Position numbers and translations under genes: made by a program | Assembly: GCA_016283175.1 (NCBI GenBank) | Contig: JAEEMK010000063.1 | Coordinates: 1 to 45,264, forward strand | DNA from: Bacteroidales bacterium | Lineage (GTDB): Bacteria; Bacteroidota; Bacteroidia; Bacteroidales; P3 | Reading direction: 5' to 3' | Length of the DNA: 45,264 bases | In this document: positions 24,778-33,858 of the stretch, piece after piece | Numbering within the stretch: the first letter of the stretch is position 1 | Layout: the number at the start of each line of letters is the position of its first letter | Notes under the pieces: model-generated | Seen by the model: only the letters and a program-made list of their open reading frames with translations | Databases searched by the model: none | What the model was told of the DNA's origin: nothing

Positions 24778-25084
24778 CAGGGAGCAAATTAAGTCAAAAC
24801 AGGGTTGTCCGTCTCAAATCCACGCCGAACACTCCCACAAATTTTGTGACAAATATCGAGGCCTATTCCGGCAGAGCCACGGAGGGAAGACGGACGGTAT
24901 GACGGGCGAGAATGTTTTTTTGGAAGCCGAATGGAAAAAAGTTATCAACAGGCTGCCAACCTCCAGAAAGGGGTCGCAAGCGTGGCGCGAAGACGCGACA
25001 ATACAATTATACAATATTGATTTCAAGATTATTACAATCAATTTTCGGCACAACGAAACTTTTGGGGACAGACTGCGTAAAAGA
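24778..25084. other. Intergenic region before the mraZ operator
   Basis: About 300 bp with no credible gene; the overlapping 67-codon frames at 24899-25115 show no family likeness. One TTATCAACA at about 24941 is a lone DnaA-box-like word. A possible decayed part of the copy C repeat lies at 24839-24854. Confidence 0.4.
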
Positions 25085-25146
25085 GGGTCAAAAAGTTATT
25101 AATTGGAATTTATAAACATTTTTTGGAAATTTTAGGTTTTTTTTGG
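25085..25146 (+). promoter_or_regulatory. Probable MraZ operator: 10-bp-phased GG motifs
   Basis: GG dinucleotides recur at 25085, 25105, 25125, 25135 and 25145, exactly in a 10-bp register, with the in-phase positions 25095 and 25115 reading GT and AA. Typical units are TTTTGGAAAA and TTTAGGTTTT. MraZ of other bacteria binds direct repeats with a 10-bp period (TGGGN plus 5-nt spacer in E. coli) upstream of its own operon. The last unit here overlaps the -33 box, which would allow autorepression. Confidence 0.6.
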
Positions 25147-25172
25147 AAAAAATGTTGTATTTTTACACTTTG
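25142..25172 (+). promoter_or_regulatory. Promoter of the dcw cluster
   Basis: TTTG (25142-25145), 19 nt, ACACTTTG (25165-25172; one mismatch to TAnnTTTG). The start near 25179 gives a leader of about 11 nt before mraZ. The -33 box lies within the GG ladder. Confidence 0.5.
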
Positions 25173-25189
25173 AAACAAATTAGGCAAAA

Positions 25190-25651
25190 ATGTCGTTATT
25201 GATTGGTATAGAGTATTGTAAGCTTGACAGCAACGGTCGTTTCAAGCTTCCAATTGCCATAAAAAAGCAATTGGAGGGCGACGACTGCCGTTTTGTCATC
25301 CGTCCGAGCATCTATGCCGAATGCCTTGAGCTGTGGACATACGCCAGTTTTGAAGCGGAAATAGCACAACTTCAAAAAGAACTGAACCCCTATTCGATCG
25401 AAGACCGCAAGATGCTGCGCGTGCTGAGCGCAGGCAACATTGTGGAGATGGACTCGAGCGACCGTCTGGTGATTCCGGGCGAGCAACGCGAGCGCATCAA
25501 GACTTCAAAGGATCTGGTGCTTTTGTCGACAGGCAAGTTTATGGAAATCTGGGATCACGACACTTACAGCCAGCTTAACAAAGAAGTCACCAATTACGCC
25601 GTAAAGGTGGACGAACGATTAGGGAGGATATCCAATGCAGCAGAGTCCTGA
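25190..25651 (+). CDS. mraZ: Transcriptional regulator MraZ
   Basis: 153 aa, made of two AbrB-like swapped-hairpin domains, each with the DxxxR motif: DSNGRFKLP (residues 13-21) and DSSDRLVIP (about 89-97). In other bacteria it forms ring oligomers, binds phased repeats upstream of its own gene and represses the dcw operon. It is first in the cluster and its 3' end overlaps rsmH by 17 bp. The GG ladder at 25085-25146 is its likely binding site. Confidence 0.95.
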   Translation: MSLLIGIEYCKLDSNGRFKLPIAIKKQLEGDDCRFVIRPSIYAECLELWTYASFEAEIAQLQKELNPYSIEDRKMLRVLSAGNIVEMDSSDRLVIPGEQRERIKTSKDLVLLSTGKFMEIWDHDTYSQLNKEVTNYAVKVDERLGRISNAAES

Positions 25652-26570
25652 AAAAGAGAAAAACTATCACGAGCCAGTGATGCTGGCCGAGTGCCTTGAA
25701 GGACTGAACATCATTCCTGACGGCACATACGTCGACGCGACCTTTGGCGGCGGCGGCCACAGCCGTGCCATCCTGTCGTGCCTTGGCGAGGAGGGCCGTC
25801 TGTATGCCTTCGACCGTGACGGCGACGCGCTGGCCAATGTTCCCGACGACCCACGTTTCTGCCTTATCAACGAGAATTTCAGCCATCTGAAAAGCTTTCT
25901 GCGCCTGAACGGCGTGCGCCGCATCGACGGGCTGCTGGCCGACCTTGGTGTGTCGAGTCACCAAATCGACGAGGCATCGCGCGGTTTTTCGACGCGTATG
26001 GAAGGTCCGCTTGACCTGCGTATGGATCGTCGCGAAGGCACTACGGCTGCCGACATCGTAAACGCTGCCGACGAGGATGAGCTGGAACGCATATTGCGAC
26101 TGTACGGCGAGCTGCCCAACGCCCGCCAGATGGCACGTGCCATCACAAAACACCGCACCGAGAACGCCGAGCAAGGCGGCATTGCAACGACAGGCGACCT
26201 AAAGGCAGCCGTGGAACATCTGCTGCCGCGTGGCCGCGAAAACAAAGCGCTGGCGATGGTGTTTCAAGCACTGCGCATCGAGGTGAACGGCGAGCTGGAG
26301 GCTCTGCGGCAGATGCTGGAGCAGGCCGTGGAACTGCTGAACGAGGGCGGCCGTTTGTGTGTAATGTCGTACCATTCGCTGGAGGACCGCTTGGTTAAGA
26401 ACTTTTTCCGTTCGGGCAATTTCGACGGCGAGGTGAAGAAGGATTTCTACGGTGTACCACAGGTGCAGCTGAAACTGGTGACCCGCAAGCCCGTGACGGC
26501 ATCGGACGAGGAGCTGCAGCGCAACAACCGTTCGCGCAGCGCAAAACTGCGAGTGGCAGAGAAAATTTAG
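25635..26570 (+). CDS. rsmH: 16S rRNA (cytosine-1402-N4)-methyltransferase
   Basis: 311 aa. SAM-dependent methyltransferase (MraW) modifying C1402 in the ribosomal P site. SAM-binding motif FGGGGHSRAIL (about 37-47), DLGVSSHQIDEASRGFS (about 102-118), LRMDRREG, and the C-terminal VMSYHSLEDRLVKNFF and NNRSRSAKLRVAEK are diagnostic. Start overlaps the end of mraZ; a GGGAGGAT stretch precedes it, one of few Shine-Dalgarno-like sites in the window. Confidence 0.97.
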   Translation: MQQSPEKEKNYHEPVMLAECLEGLNIIPDGTYVDATFGGGGHSRAILSCLGEEGRLYAFDRDGDALANVPDDPRFCLINENFSHLKSFLRLNGVRRIDGLLADLGVSSHQIDEASRGFSTRMEGPLDLRMDRREGTTAADIVNAADEDELERILRLYGELPNARQMARAITKHRTENAEQGGIATTGDLKAAVEHLLPRGRENKALAMVFQALRIEVNGELEALRQMLEQAVELLNEGGRLCVMSYHSLEDRLVKNFFRSGNFDGEVKKDFYGVPQVQLKLVTRKPVTASDEELQRNNRSRSAKLRVAEKI

Positions 26571-26611
26571 AAGTGTAGAGCTGAAAGCAACAACAAATAA
26601 ACAAAATACAA

Positions 26612-26950
26612 ATGGCAAGGAACAACAGCAATAGAAAAAAAGGCAATCTGGCACAGGTGCTGGGCGGCGATATGCTTGGCTCGCACTTTGTGCTGAGGCA
26701 GATACCGCTGTTGCTGATGATTCTGGCTGGCTGTCTGGTAATGGTATGGGTGAGATACAAGGTTGAGGGTCTCAACAAGGAGAAAAGCAAGCTGCAGAAG
26801 GAGGTAAGCTACCTGCGCGAACAAAGAGTGCAGATGCAGAAACAGTACCAAGAGTCGATACGGATATCGCGCATCGACCGCGAACTGGACACCATCGACG
26901 TGGGACTTGTTGCCGGCCCGCCGTTTGAACTGAAAGTCGACTACAAATAA
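26612..26950 (+). CDS. ftsL: FtsL-like division protein
   Basis: 112 aa. Short basic cytosolic N-terminus, one membrane helix (about 27-48, VLRQIPLLLMILAGCLVMVWV) and a periplasmic coiled coil (about 50-90, LNKEKSKLQKEVSYLREQRVQMQKQYQES). This is the FtsL/DivIC plan, placed as in all dcw clusters between rsmH and ftsI. FtsL links FtsQ and FtsB to the FtsWI synthase. Sequence identity in this family is low, so the call rests on topology and position. Confidence 0.85.
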   Translation: MARNNSNRKKGNLAQVLGGDMLGSHFVLRQIPLLLMILAGCLVMVWVRYKVEGLNKEKSKLQKEVSYLREQRVQMQKQYQESIRISRIDRELDTIDVGLVAGPPFELKVDYK

Positions 26951-27000
26951 GAGATATTAATTCTATATATACACACCTTAACAATCTGTATTAAACCACT

Positions 27001-29268
27001 ATGGCAAAGAACGACCGCATAACGTCAAGAGCAAAAGTAGGAGTGCTGTTCCTGATACTGGTAGGAGTATTCGGGCTGGCTATACTGTGGTCGTCCATAA
27101 AGGTCACCTGGATTGACGGCGATATGTGGCGCAAACGCGCAGAGGATTTAACGAAGGACTATATGCCTATGGAAGCCCACAGAGGCAACATCTATTCCTC
27201 GGACGGCAAGACGCTGGCCACAACAGTGCCGGAATGCGACCTGATATTCGATTTCAGCCGCAGACCCGTACTGAACAAGCAGGGAAAGGTTAAATACAAG
27301 GAAGGAACTCACGACACCCTGTTTCTGCCCACAATAGCCGACAGCAACTATACGAAATATGTTGATTCGGTGTGCCTGATTCTGCACAATGCCTATCCCG
27401 ATTCGTCAGCAGCCGCTTTCCGCAGAATCCTCGACAAAGAACGCAACGCCAAGAAACCACGCGCCTACGTAGTGATACAACGCCATCTCCCCTACTCGGA
27501 CTGGGACAAGATTTGCCGTATGCCGGGATGGAGACACGCCGTGGTGAAATACAACGGCAAGGAGTCGGTGATACACAACAACCGGTTCCACATTTACGGC
27601 AATATGGCCGAGAGCACGATTGGATTCAAGCCATCATATCTTTCCGAGAAATACACCGGCCTTGAAGGCTACTACGACTCGATACTGCGCGGACGCGACG
27701 GCAAAGTGCTGTGCCGCCGACTGACCCGCGGCTCGTGGATACCAGTGAGAGGCAGCGGCAACATCACTGTTTCGGATACAATCAGGACCGATTCGATACC
27801 CGGTTTTCCGGTCATAGACGGCCAAAGCATAGTAGCCACAATAGACACAAGGCTTCAGGACATCTCGCAGTATTCGCTCGAGAAGACGTTGCGCCGCTAT
27901 GGCAGCACAGCGGGCTGCGCCATACTGATGGAGGTGGAGACAGGCAACGTGCTGGTTTGTTCAAGCCTGATATTGGACACTGCAAAAAACAAATACGAGG
28001 AAAAGCCTTACCGCAACGTGGCCGTAACCGACCTGTATGAACCCGGCTCGATTTTCAAACCCGTTCTGCTGACGGCAATGTACAACGACAACAGCTTCAC
28101 ACTCGACACATCGATGCTGCTGCCAGTTGGTACCAAACGTTTCAGTGCCAACAGCAAGGTTGTCGTCGACCACGATATGCCCAACGCGATGTACCCGCTT
28201 TGGAAAGCCGTTGCCGTATCGTCGAACGTGGCGTTCTGCGAACTAGCGTGGCGTTTTTACAACAACCATCGACGCGACACTCTTTTTGCACAGGTTAGCC
28301 GCATATTCCCGTTCCAGAAAATCAATGTCGACCTGACCGGATGCAACGAATATACAAGCCGCACACATTCGCTGAGATATGACAACGACTTTCTGCGATT
28401 CTGCTACGGATATACAGCAGCAGTATCGCCGTTGAGAATGGCGACATTCTACAATGCACTTGCCAACAAGGGCAAGATGGTCAAACCACGTTTTTGCAAA
28501 GGCATAATAGTCGACGGCAAGATGGAAGAGCTGCCCGTACAGGTCATCAACGAACGAATCTGTTCGGAAAAAACAGCGGAAACACTGCGCGACCTGCTGA
28601 TAGGCGTTGTGGAAGGCGGCACGGGCGACAACATCAAGAACGACACATACACCATTGCCGGCAAGACCGGTACGGCTGTCACCAAGCCCGGAGCAACAAC
28701 AAGCAACGCCACTTTCGTAGGCTTCTTCCCTGCCGACAAGCCCAAATACACCTGTCTGGTGATGATGCGCGACATCAATTACTTTGGCCGAAACGCCGCC
28801 CCAGTGTTCCAAGACATAGCCGACTGCGTGGTGTCGCTGGACAAAGAACTTGACTGCCGTCCGACGATGAACAAAATGGCCGAAATAAAGAAGAGCCAGC
28901 GGAACGGCAAAGGAATGCAATACACGCTTCCCACCGTAGCCAAAGCACCACAAGCCGAAGTGAGACTTGTACACAAACGCCTCGGACTGGACTACAGCAA
29001 TGTAACAATGCAATCGAAGTGGTGCACCTTCCGCGATCCAGTGGACAGTCTGGGGCTGCGCGGTGAATACGTAAAATACGAAGCATCGCAGCAAAGGGTG
29101 CCAAACTGCTATGGAATGACCGTAAAAGACGCTATCCTGCTGTGTCGCAGCCTCGGGTTGGATGTAACCTTTGAAGGCTATGGCAAGGTCGTAGAGCAGA
29201 CACCAAAAGCACGTACTCCAATGACAAAAGGAACAACGGTGCACCTAAAACTAAAACCCAAAAGATAA
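27001..29268 (+). CDS. ftsI: Division-specific transpeptidase (PBP3/FtsI) with one PASTA domain
   Basis: 755 aa. One N-terminal membrane helix (about 12-34) and a pedestal dimerisation domain (RGNIYSSDGKTLATTVP at about 61-77). In the transpeptidase domain the active-site Ser350 lies in SIFK (350-353), with SSN at 407-409 and KTG at 555-557. Residues about 695-755 form a single PASTA domain (VPNCYGMTVKDAILLCRSLGLDVTF). It crosslinks septal peptidoglycan together with FtsW, encoded downstream. murE follows after 6 bp. Confidence 0.96.
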   Translation: MAKNDRITSRAKVGVLFLILVGVFGLAILWSSIKVTWIDGDMWRKRAEDLTKDYMPMEAHRGNIYSSDGKTLATTVPECDLIFDFSRRPVLNKQGKVKYKEGTHDTLFLPTIADSNYTKYVDSVCLILHNAYPDSSAAAFRRILDKERNAKKPRAYVVIQRHLPYSDWDKICRMPGWRHAVVKYNGKESVIHNNRFHIYGNMAESTIGFKPSYLSEKYTGLEGYYDSILRGRDGKVLCRRLTRGSWIPVRGSGNITVSDTIRTDSIPGFPVIDGQSIVATIDTRLQDISQYSLEKTLRRYGSTAGCAILMEVETGNVLVCSSLILDTAKNKYEEKPYRNVAVTDLYEPGSIFKPVLLTAMYNDNSFTLDTSMLLPVGTKRFSANSKVVVDHDMPNAMYPLWKAVAVSSNVAFCELAWRFYNNHRRDTLFAQVSRIFPFQKINVDLTGCNEYTSRTHSLRYDNDFLRFCYGYTAAVSPLRMATFYNALANKGKMVKPRFCKGIIVDGKMEELPVQVINERICSEKTAETLRDLLIGVVEGGTGDNIKNDTYTIAGKTGTAVTKPGATTSNATFVGFFPADKPKYTCLVMMRDINYFGRNAAPVFQDIADCVVSLDKELDCRPTMNKMAEIKKSQRNGKGMQYTLPTVAKAPQAEVRLVHKRLGLDYSNVTMQSKWCTFRDPVDSLGLRGEYVKYEASQQRVPNCYGMTVKDAILLCRSLGLDVTFEGYGKVVEQTPKARTPMTKGTTVHLKLKPKR

Positions 29269-29274
29269 CAGAGT

Positions 29275-30750
29275 ATGAAACTGACAGATATATTAAAAGG
29301 AATAGAGTACACAGCCTACTGCGCAGGTAGCAGCTGCACGGCTGACAGCCGCGAGGTGGAAATTGTCACTTTCGATTCGCGTAAAGTATGCAGCGGCACA
29401 ATGTTCGTGGCCCAAAAAGGAGTGCACGTCGACGGCCATAACTATATTTCAATGGCCATCGAAAAAGGTGCCACCGTAATTGTCTGTCAAGACCTTCCTG
29501 CCGAACAGCCGGAAGGAGTGATTTTCATACAGGTGGAAAACTCCGACATAGCCCTTGGCATTGCCGCCGGAAACTTTTATGGCAATCCATCACGCAAGCT
29601 GCAGTTGATAGGCATAACTGGTACAAACGGCAAAACGACGACGGTAACACTTCTGCACAGAATGATGCGAGATATGGGCATAAGCGCCGGACTGATATCG
29701 ACCATTGTGAACCGTATAGACGACGAGGAAATAGCAGCCACCCACACCACACCTGACGCCGTGGAACTGAACTCTCTGCTGGCAAAAATGGTGGATCACG
29801 GATGCGAATACTGCTTTATGGAAGTCAGTTCGCACGCCATAGTGCAGAACCGCATTGCCGGCCTTAAATACGCAGGTGCCATTTTCAGCAACATCACCCA
29901 CGACCATCTTGATTTCCACAAAACAATGGCCAACTATATTGCTGCCAAGAAAGCCCTGTTCGACAGTCTGTCAAGCGACGCCTTTGCTCTCACCAATATC
30001 GACGACAAAAACGGTCGCGTTATGGTGCAGAACTGCAAAGCACGCATCAAGACCTACAGCCTGCAGACTGTGGCTGACTTTCGCTGCAAGATTCTGGAAA
30101 GCACCATCCACGGCCAGCATCTGGAACTTAGCTCGGCAGACGGGAAACGCGAGTTCTGGACCCCACTTGTTGGACGTTTCAATGCATACAACATCACCGC
30201 CATCGTAGCAACAGCCTTGCTGTGCGGTTTCGACACCGACGAAACACTACGAGTCGCCAGCAAACTATATGCAGCACCGGGACGTTTCCAATACCTGCAC
30301 GGACGTGGAATCACAGCCATTGTTGACTATGCTCACACGCCCGATGCACTGCAAAACGTCATTGACACAATAAACGAGGTACGCTCTGCCAGCCAGAATC
30401 TTATAGTCGTTGTTGGCTGCGGCGGAGACCGAGACCCTCTGAAACGACCCATTATGGCCCGCATTGGTGCCGAGAACTGCGACCATCTGATACTTACGTC
30501 GGACAATCCGCGTACAGAGAATCCAGACACAATATTGAACCAGATGGAAGCAGGCCTTACACCTGAACAACGCTCGAACACGGTACGCATCACCGACCGC
30601 CGGCAAGCCATCAAGACAGCAGTGATGATAGCACACGAAGGGGACATAATACTCATCGCCGGAAAAGGTCACGAGACATATCAGGAAGTTAACGGCGTCA
30701 AACACCATTTCGACGACCGAGAAGAAGTCAACAAACTGTTAAACAATTAA
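29275..30750 (+). CDS. murE: UDP-MurNAc-tripeptide synthetase (meso-DAP adding)
   Basis: 491 aa with all three Mur ligase domains. The ATP loop GTNGKTTT is at 116-123 and the central motif [13 protein letters not shown] near 184-196. The DNPR motif (410-413, in SDNPRTENP) is the meso-diaminopimelate specificity signature, so the peptidoglycan should be DAP type. It adds the third residue to UDP-MurNAc-L-Ala-D-Glu, the product MurD would make. Complete and unremarkable, in contrast to murD two genes downstream. Confidence 0.97.
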   Translation: MKLTDILKGIEYTAYCAGSSCTADSREVEIVTFDSRKVCSGTMFVAQKGVHVDGHNYISMAIEKGATVIVCQDLPAEQPEGVIFIQVENSDIALGIAAGNFYGNPSRKLQLIGITGTNGKTTTVTLLHRMMRDMGISAGLISTIVNRIDDEEIAATHTTPDAVELNSLLAKMVDHGCEYCFMEVSSHAIVQNRIAGLKYAGAIFSNITHDHLDFHKTMANYIAAKKALFDSLSSDAFALTNIDDKNGRVMVQNCKARIKTYSLQTVADFRCKILESTIHGQHLELSSADGKREFWTPLVGRFNAYNITAIVATALLCGFDTDETLRVASKLYAAPGRFQYLHGRGITAIVDYAHTPDALQNVIDTINEVRSASQNLIVVVGCGGDRDPLKRPIMARIGAENCDHLILTSDNPRTENPDTILNQMEAGLTPEQRSNTVRITDRRQAIKTAVMIAHEGDIILIAGKGHETYQEVNGVKHHFDDREEVNKLLNN

Positions 30751-30769
30751 ACCAGAAAACAAAACTATT

Positions 30770-32023
30770 ATGCTATACTATCTATTCACTTGGTTGGACA
30801 AAGCCTTCAATTTCCCGGGCGCAGGAGTATTCCAGTATATCTCCTTCCGCGCAGCTATGTCCGTAATAACATCGCTGATAATAATGCTCATTTTCGGCAA
30901 ACCGTTCATCAAATGGTTGCGCCGCAAGCAGATTGGTGAGACAGTGCGAGACCTGCATTTGGAAGGACAGAAAGAAAAAGAAGGCACACCGACAATGGGC
31001 GGACTGCTGATACTTGCAGCTATTGTCATCCCCACTCTGCTCTTTGCCAAACTGGACAACATTTACGTACTGATTATGCTTGGCACTACACTGTGGCTGG
31101 GTTTGATAGGATTTATCGACGACTACATAAAAGTGTTCAGGAAACACAAAGAAGGTCTGCGCGGCAAATACAAGGTTATCGGACAGGTGGTGCTGGGAAT
31201 TGCCGTCGGACTGCTTATAATGTATCATCCTGACATAACAATAAAAGAGACATCGTCGGTGGAAAACTATGTAGCAGTACACAATGTCAATATCGACGGC
31301 AATTATGAGCGCGCCAAGAGCGAGTTTGCCCAAAACCCTGTAAAATCGACAAAAACCACCATTCCATTCGTAAAGAGCAACGAACTCGACTATGCAAAAA
31401 TCATCACGTGGATGGGCGACTGGACAAAGAAATGGGTCTGGCTGGTGTATGTGTTGATTGTCATACTGGTAGTCACTGCCACTTCTAACGGAGCCAACCT
31501 GACTGACGGCATTGACGGATTGGCAACAGGAACTTCCGCCATCATAGGCTCGACATTGGCGATATTGGCTTGGGTGTCAGGCAACATAATATTTGCCAAC
31601 TACCTTAATATAATGTACCTGCCTAACATCGGCGAACTGGCAATATTCATTACCGCCTTTGTCGGTGCCACGCTTGGATTCCTATGGTACAACACCCATC
31701 CCGCCGAAATCTTTATGGGCGATACTGGTTCGTTGGCCATTGGCGGCATTATAGCCGTGTTCGCACTGTTGATACGCAAGGAGTTGTTGATACCTATACT
31801 GTGCGGCATCTTCTTGATGGAAAGTCTGTCGGTAATAATACAGACCACACATTTCAAACGCACCAAGAAGAAATACGGCGAGGGACGCAGAGTGTTCCTA
31901 ATGGCACCGATTCACCACCACTACCAGAAGAAAGGCATCAAGGAGGAGAAGATTGTCATTCGCTTCTACCTTATCGGCATCTTGCTGGCCATCTTAAGCA
32001 TTGTAACTTTGAAACTCAGATAA
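30770..32023 (+). CDS. mraY: Phospho-MurNAc-pentapeptide transferase MraY
   Basis: 417 aa integral membrane enzyme moving phospho-MurNAc-pentapeptide to undecaprenyl phosphate (lipid I). About ten membrane helices. Catalytic motifs include the Asp-rich [36 protein letters not shown] and the [12 protein letters not shown] loop ([11 protein letters not shown]). It has the extra periplasmic loop of about 50 residues common in Bacteroidota (about 165-210). It is 20 bp from the murD-like gene. Confidence 0.97.
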   Translation: MLYYLFTWLDKAFNFPGAGVFQYISFRAAMSVITSLIIMLIFGKPFIKWLRRKQIGETVRDLHLEGQKEKEGTPTMGGLLILAAIVIPTLLFAKLDNIYVLIMLGTTLWLGLIGFIDDYIKVFRKHKEGLRGKYKVIGQVVLGIAVGLLIMYHPDITIKETSSVENYVAVHNVNIDGNYERAKSEFAQNPVKSTKTTIPFVKSNELDYAKIITWMGDWTKKWVWLVYVLIVILVVTATSNGANLTDGIDGLATGTSAIIGSTLAILAWVSGNIIFANYLNIMYLPNIGELAIFITAFVGATLGFLWYNTHPAEIFMGDTGSLAIGGIIAVFALLIRKELLIPILCGIFLMESLSVIIQTTHFKRTKKKYGEGRRVFLMAPIHHHYQKKGIKEEKIVIRFYLIGILLAILSIVTLKLR

Positions 32024-32043
32024 GAAACAAACATCTTTGAAAT

Positions 32044-32589
32044 ATGTACGAAACATTAGTAGCACAAGGACGAGACAAAGTCCACACCGGCTTGGCGGGC
32101 ATTGACAGCTCGAAACTCAAAAAGTTGCGCAGCGAGCATCTTAAAGCCTGTTTCAACCTGATTGACGAGATGCGTCACAAACTCGAATTTGTGGCCCGCA
32201 TCAAGGGTGTATCGTTCATCGACGATGCCGCTTCGCGCAGTCCGATGTCGACGTGGTACGCCTTAGAGACCGTAGAAGGGAAAGTGGTATGGATTGCCAA
32301 CGGTGCAACCGACAGCATCCAGAGAGCCTCTGAATATAAAAGGCTCCGCACCTTAGTCGAAAACAAAGTGGAAAGAATCATCTGTTTAGGCAACAGTGCC
32401 CTGTACCAAACAACCTTCGGAGACATCGTAAAAGAAATCTCACAGATTGAAACGATGGCAGAGGCCGTCACCAAGGCTTTCTATAGCAGCGAAGAAAACA
32501 CCAAGGTGCTTTTCTCGCCAGCCTTCGAGAACGGTATTTCATACGAAGAACAGGGAGAATCATTCAAACACGAAGTCAACGAATTGTAA
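32044..32589 (+). CDS. MurD C-terminal-domain-only protein, probable pseudoenzyme
   Basis: 181 aa in the murD position. From residue about 44 it follows the MurD C-terminal domain (HKLEFVARIKGVSFIDD...STWYALE, VVWIANGAT, VENKVERIICLG, KVLFSPAF...GESFKHEV). The UDP-binding N-terminal domain and ATP-binding central domain (about 265-300 residues in normal MurD) are absent, and mraY ends only 20 bp upstream, so no hidden 5' part exists. Motifs that bind substrate in MurD are also changed: the usual NDSKATN is DDAASRS, GG-x-DKG-x-D is NGATDSIQR, SPACASFD is SPAFENGIS. It cannot be a D-Glu ligase by itself. The frame is intact and its stop abuts the ftsW start, so it looks maintained. It could be a binding or scaffold protein; true MurD must lie elsewhere. 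Confidence 0.8.
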   Translation: MYETLVAQGRDKVHTGLAGIDSSKLKKLRSEHLKACFNLIDEMRHKLEFVARIKGVSFIDDAASRSPMSTWYALETVEGKVVWIANGATDSIQRASEYKRLRTLVENKVERIICLGNSALYQTTFGDIVKEISQIETMAEAVTKAFYSSEENTKVLFSPAFENGISYEEQGESFKHEVNEL

Positions 32590-33858
32590 ATGGCAACGAC
32601 AAAAGACGACATATCACGCAAACTGCTGAATCCATTCAAGGGTGACAAAGCCATCTGGTTCATCTTCCTTGTTCTGGCCATCATTTCGCTTGTATCGGTA
32701 TTCAGTTCAATCGGCTACTCGGCGATTCTCACCAACAGGACACCCGAGCAGGCCTTTATACGTCATTTGCTATTTGTCGTCGCAACGGTTGTCGTGGTCA
32801 TCCTTATGTCCAACTTCAACTACAGACGTTTTTCAGGACTCTCGTGGTTTGGCTATCTGCTGTCCGTGGGACTACTGGTAGCAGTGTTCATCGTTGGCCA
32901 CAAAAGCAACGATGCTGGCTCCGGTATGAGCCGCTGGCTTGTGCTGCCACTGGTCGGTCGCTTCCAACCTTCAGAGTTGGCAAAGATAGTGCTGATAGTA
33001 TATCTGGCGCGTCTTCTGACACAAGAAAAAGAGAACCTGAAAGACTGGACTACATTCCGCAACATACTTCTGCCGCTCTTCCTTGTTATCGGCTTGGTTG
33101 TATCCGACAACCTGTCAACTGCGGCGATCATCTTTTTCGTGTGTTTCGCAATGCTTAGACTGGCACCTATCAACGTAAAATACTGGCGGCTAACAATCCT
33201 TTCGCTTGTCGCAGTAGGACTTTTGGCAATATTTGTAGGCGAAAAAATGAACATTCCATTTCTCGCTCGCTCTGGAACGTGGGCAAGCCGTGTTGACAAA
33301 TGGATGAACTTTGACGAGACGGAACTTTCACAGGAATCTATGGCGCGAATGGCCGTCGCATCGGGTAAGTTCTTCGGCGTCGGTGTTGGCTCGACCATAC
33401 AGGCAAGACTTATGACACAAGCAAACAACGACCTTATTTACGCCATTATTGTTGAAGAAACCGGTATGTTTGGCGGAACAATTGTTTTCCTGCTCTACGT
33501 CTATCTTTATGTTCGTTGCATCAAGATTGCATTGCGATGCCGCGGCGACTTCGGTCGTATGACTGTCATTGGACTTGGAACGCTTATATTCCTGCAAGCA
33601 GCCATACATATGGCCGTCTCGGTAGGTGCTATGCCTGTAACAGGCCAAACACTGCCTTTCATCAGTTCGGGAGGCACAGCCTATATGTGTATGGGACTAG
33701 CACTGGGCATAATACAATCGGTGGCATACGATGTGAACCTTTACGAGGCACGCGAGAAACACGCCGCACAGGCAGCCGTTACAGATGGGAACGGAAAGGA
33801 AGAAACAAGCGAAACAGTAACTGAACAATCAACAGGAAAGGAGCAAAACGAAATATGA
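32590..33858 (+). CDS. ftsW: Septal peptidoglycan polymerase FtsW (SEDS family)
   Basis: 422 aa with ten membrane helices. SEDS-family glycosyltransferase that polymerises lipid II at the septum with FtsI. Motifs include RWLVLPLVGRFQPSELAKI, ATGKFFGVGVGSTIQ-like ASGKFFGVGVG, EETGMFGG and the C-terminal PVTGQTLPFISSGGTAY. The last 40 residues are hydrophilic and Glu/Thr rich. Start directly follows the murD-like stop; its TGA overlaps the murG ATG by 4 bp. Confidence 0.95.
   Translation: MATTKDDISRKLLNPFKGDKAIWFIFLVLAIISLVSVFSSIGYSAILTNRTPEQAFIRHLLFVVATVVVVILMSNFNYRRFSGLSWFGYLLSVGLLVAVFIVGHKSNDAGSGMSRWLVLPLVGRFQPSELAKIVLIVYLARLLTQEKENLKDWTTFRNILLPLFLVIGLVVSDNLSTAAIIFFVCFAMLRLAPINVKYWRLTILSLVAVGLLAIFVGEKMNIPFLARSGTWASRVDKWMNFDETELSQESMARMAVASGKFFGVGVGSTIQARLMTQANNDLIYAIIVEETGMFGGTIVFLLYVYLYVRCIKIALRCRGDFGRMTVIGLGTLIFLQAAIHMAVSVGAMPVTGQTLPFISSGGTAYMCMGLALGIIQSVAYDVNLYEAREKHAAQAAVTDGNGKEETSETVTEQSTGKEQNEI

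Noticed and set aside
24941..24949. DnaA-box-like TTATCAACA, considered as part of an origin
   Set aside because: A single imperfect box, no cluster, no dnaA or dnaN nearby.
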